In this document: positions 31,828-32,016 of the stretch, piece after piece
Numbering within the stretch: the stretch's first letter is position 1
Layout: every line of letters begins with the position of its first letter
From: DATBRG01 sp036560445
GTDB lineage: Bacteria > Pseudomonadota > Gammaproteobacteria > Burkholderiales > Methylophilaceae
Direction of reading: 5' to 3'
Assembly (NCBI GenBank): GCA_036560445.1
Contig: DATBRG010000038.1
Coordinates: 1 to 32,016 of the forward strand
Length of the DNA: 32,016 bases
Program-made: the position numbers and the translations under genes
Notes under the pieces: model-generated
Seen by the model: only the letters and a program-made list of their open reading frames with translations
Database searches by the model: none
Told to the model about the DNA's origin: nothing

Positions 31828-31851
31828 AAAAGCCCTCTGATGAGGGCTTTT
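31828..31851 (-). terminator. Terminator of the rRNA operon
   Basis: On the minus strand AAAAGCCCTC and GAGGGCTTTT form a 10-base-pair stem with the loop ATCA, ending in a run of T. It lies 36 bases after the 5S gene and before the rimP promoter. Confidence 0.88.
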
Positions 31852-31887
31852 GTATTGACTCAGCGATACCTGAGCCTCAAATAAGGA

Positions 31888-32002
31888 GCCTGGCGGTGAC
31901 CTACTTTCGCATGCGAAGAGCATACTATCATTGGCGCAGATTCGTTTCACGGCCCTGTTCGAGATGGGAAGGGGTGGTTCCAAATCGCTATGGCCGCCAG
32001 AC
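31888..32002 (-). rRNA. rrf: 5S ribosomal RNA
   Basis: About 115 bases with the conserved 5S elements: the start GTCTGGCGGCCATAGCG, the CCATCTCGAACAGG loop region, GTATGCTCTTCGCATGCGA-like arm IV and the closing CCGCCAGGC. The 5' and 3' ends pair over nine bases (helix I). The exact ends are set by this pairing and may be off by one or two bases. The bases after 32002 are the 23S-5S spacer; the rest of the rrn operon lies outside the window. Confidence 0.95.
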
Positions 32003-32016
32003 ATAACTGGTGCCGC

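Overview
The window reads as an ordinary chromosomal segment of a moderate-GC Gram-negative bacterium. The protein families, the DksA and RimP-NusA-IF2 types and the MSHA-class pilus genes point to Betaproteobacteria. Nitrosomonadales, perhaps Methylophilaceae, is my guess from general resemblance, not a demonstrated assignment. I see no phage, insertion sequence, integron or CRISPR array. No stretch of more than about 300 bases lacks a gene.

Layout. 1-970 (+): a promoter, tRNA-Phe, a single-domain rhodanese and a TusA-family sulfur carrier, ending at a bidirectional terminator. 979-3936 (-): valS. 4058-5564 (+): an NfeD-like protein, an SPFH/stomatin-like protein and a 59-residue PLDc_N-type membrane peptide. 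5569-20999 (-): one long, tightly packed gene train. In transcription order it encodes a sigma-54 activator with a receiver domain, an ExeA/MshM-like ATPase, the MshL secretin, a TPR protein (MshN-like), the MshE assembly ATPase, the MshG platform protein, three accessory proteins in I-J-K positions, two unusual prepilin-like proteins, and finally moeB. 21141-21451 (-): tRNA-Pro, tRNA-Arg and tRNA-His behind a good promoter. 21547-22963 (+): folD and dksA. 23076-32002 (-): the 5S rRNA end of an rrn operon, then rimP-nusA-infB-rbfA-truB-rpsO-pnp.

How the genes fit together. The centre is a near-complete machine for an MSHA-like type IV pilus or a related secretion fibre: outer-membrane secretin, pilotable TPR partner, peptidoglycan-interacting ATPase, assembly motor and inner-membrane platform. 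There is no conventional small major pilin, no prepilin peptidase and no retraction ATPase in the window. The only substrates seen are a 295-residue prepilin and a 598-residue prepilin-like protein. By eye the larger one is two copies of the smaller one's globular domain in tandem, with a Cys/Ser/Thr-rich insertion in the second copy. The motor has a clear N-terminal c-di-GMP-type (MshEN) motif. The activator at the head of the train suggests regulated expression, but its signal kinase is not here.

The right end is the classical transcription/translation housekeeping cluster placed directly downstream of an rRNA operon. It has a recognisable extended -10 promoter, a terminator-like hairpin in the rimP leader and a hairpin in the pnp leader, which all look like control elements.
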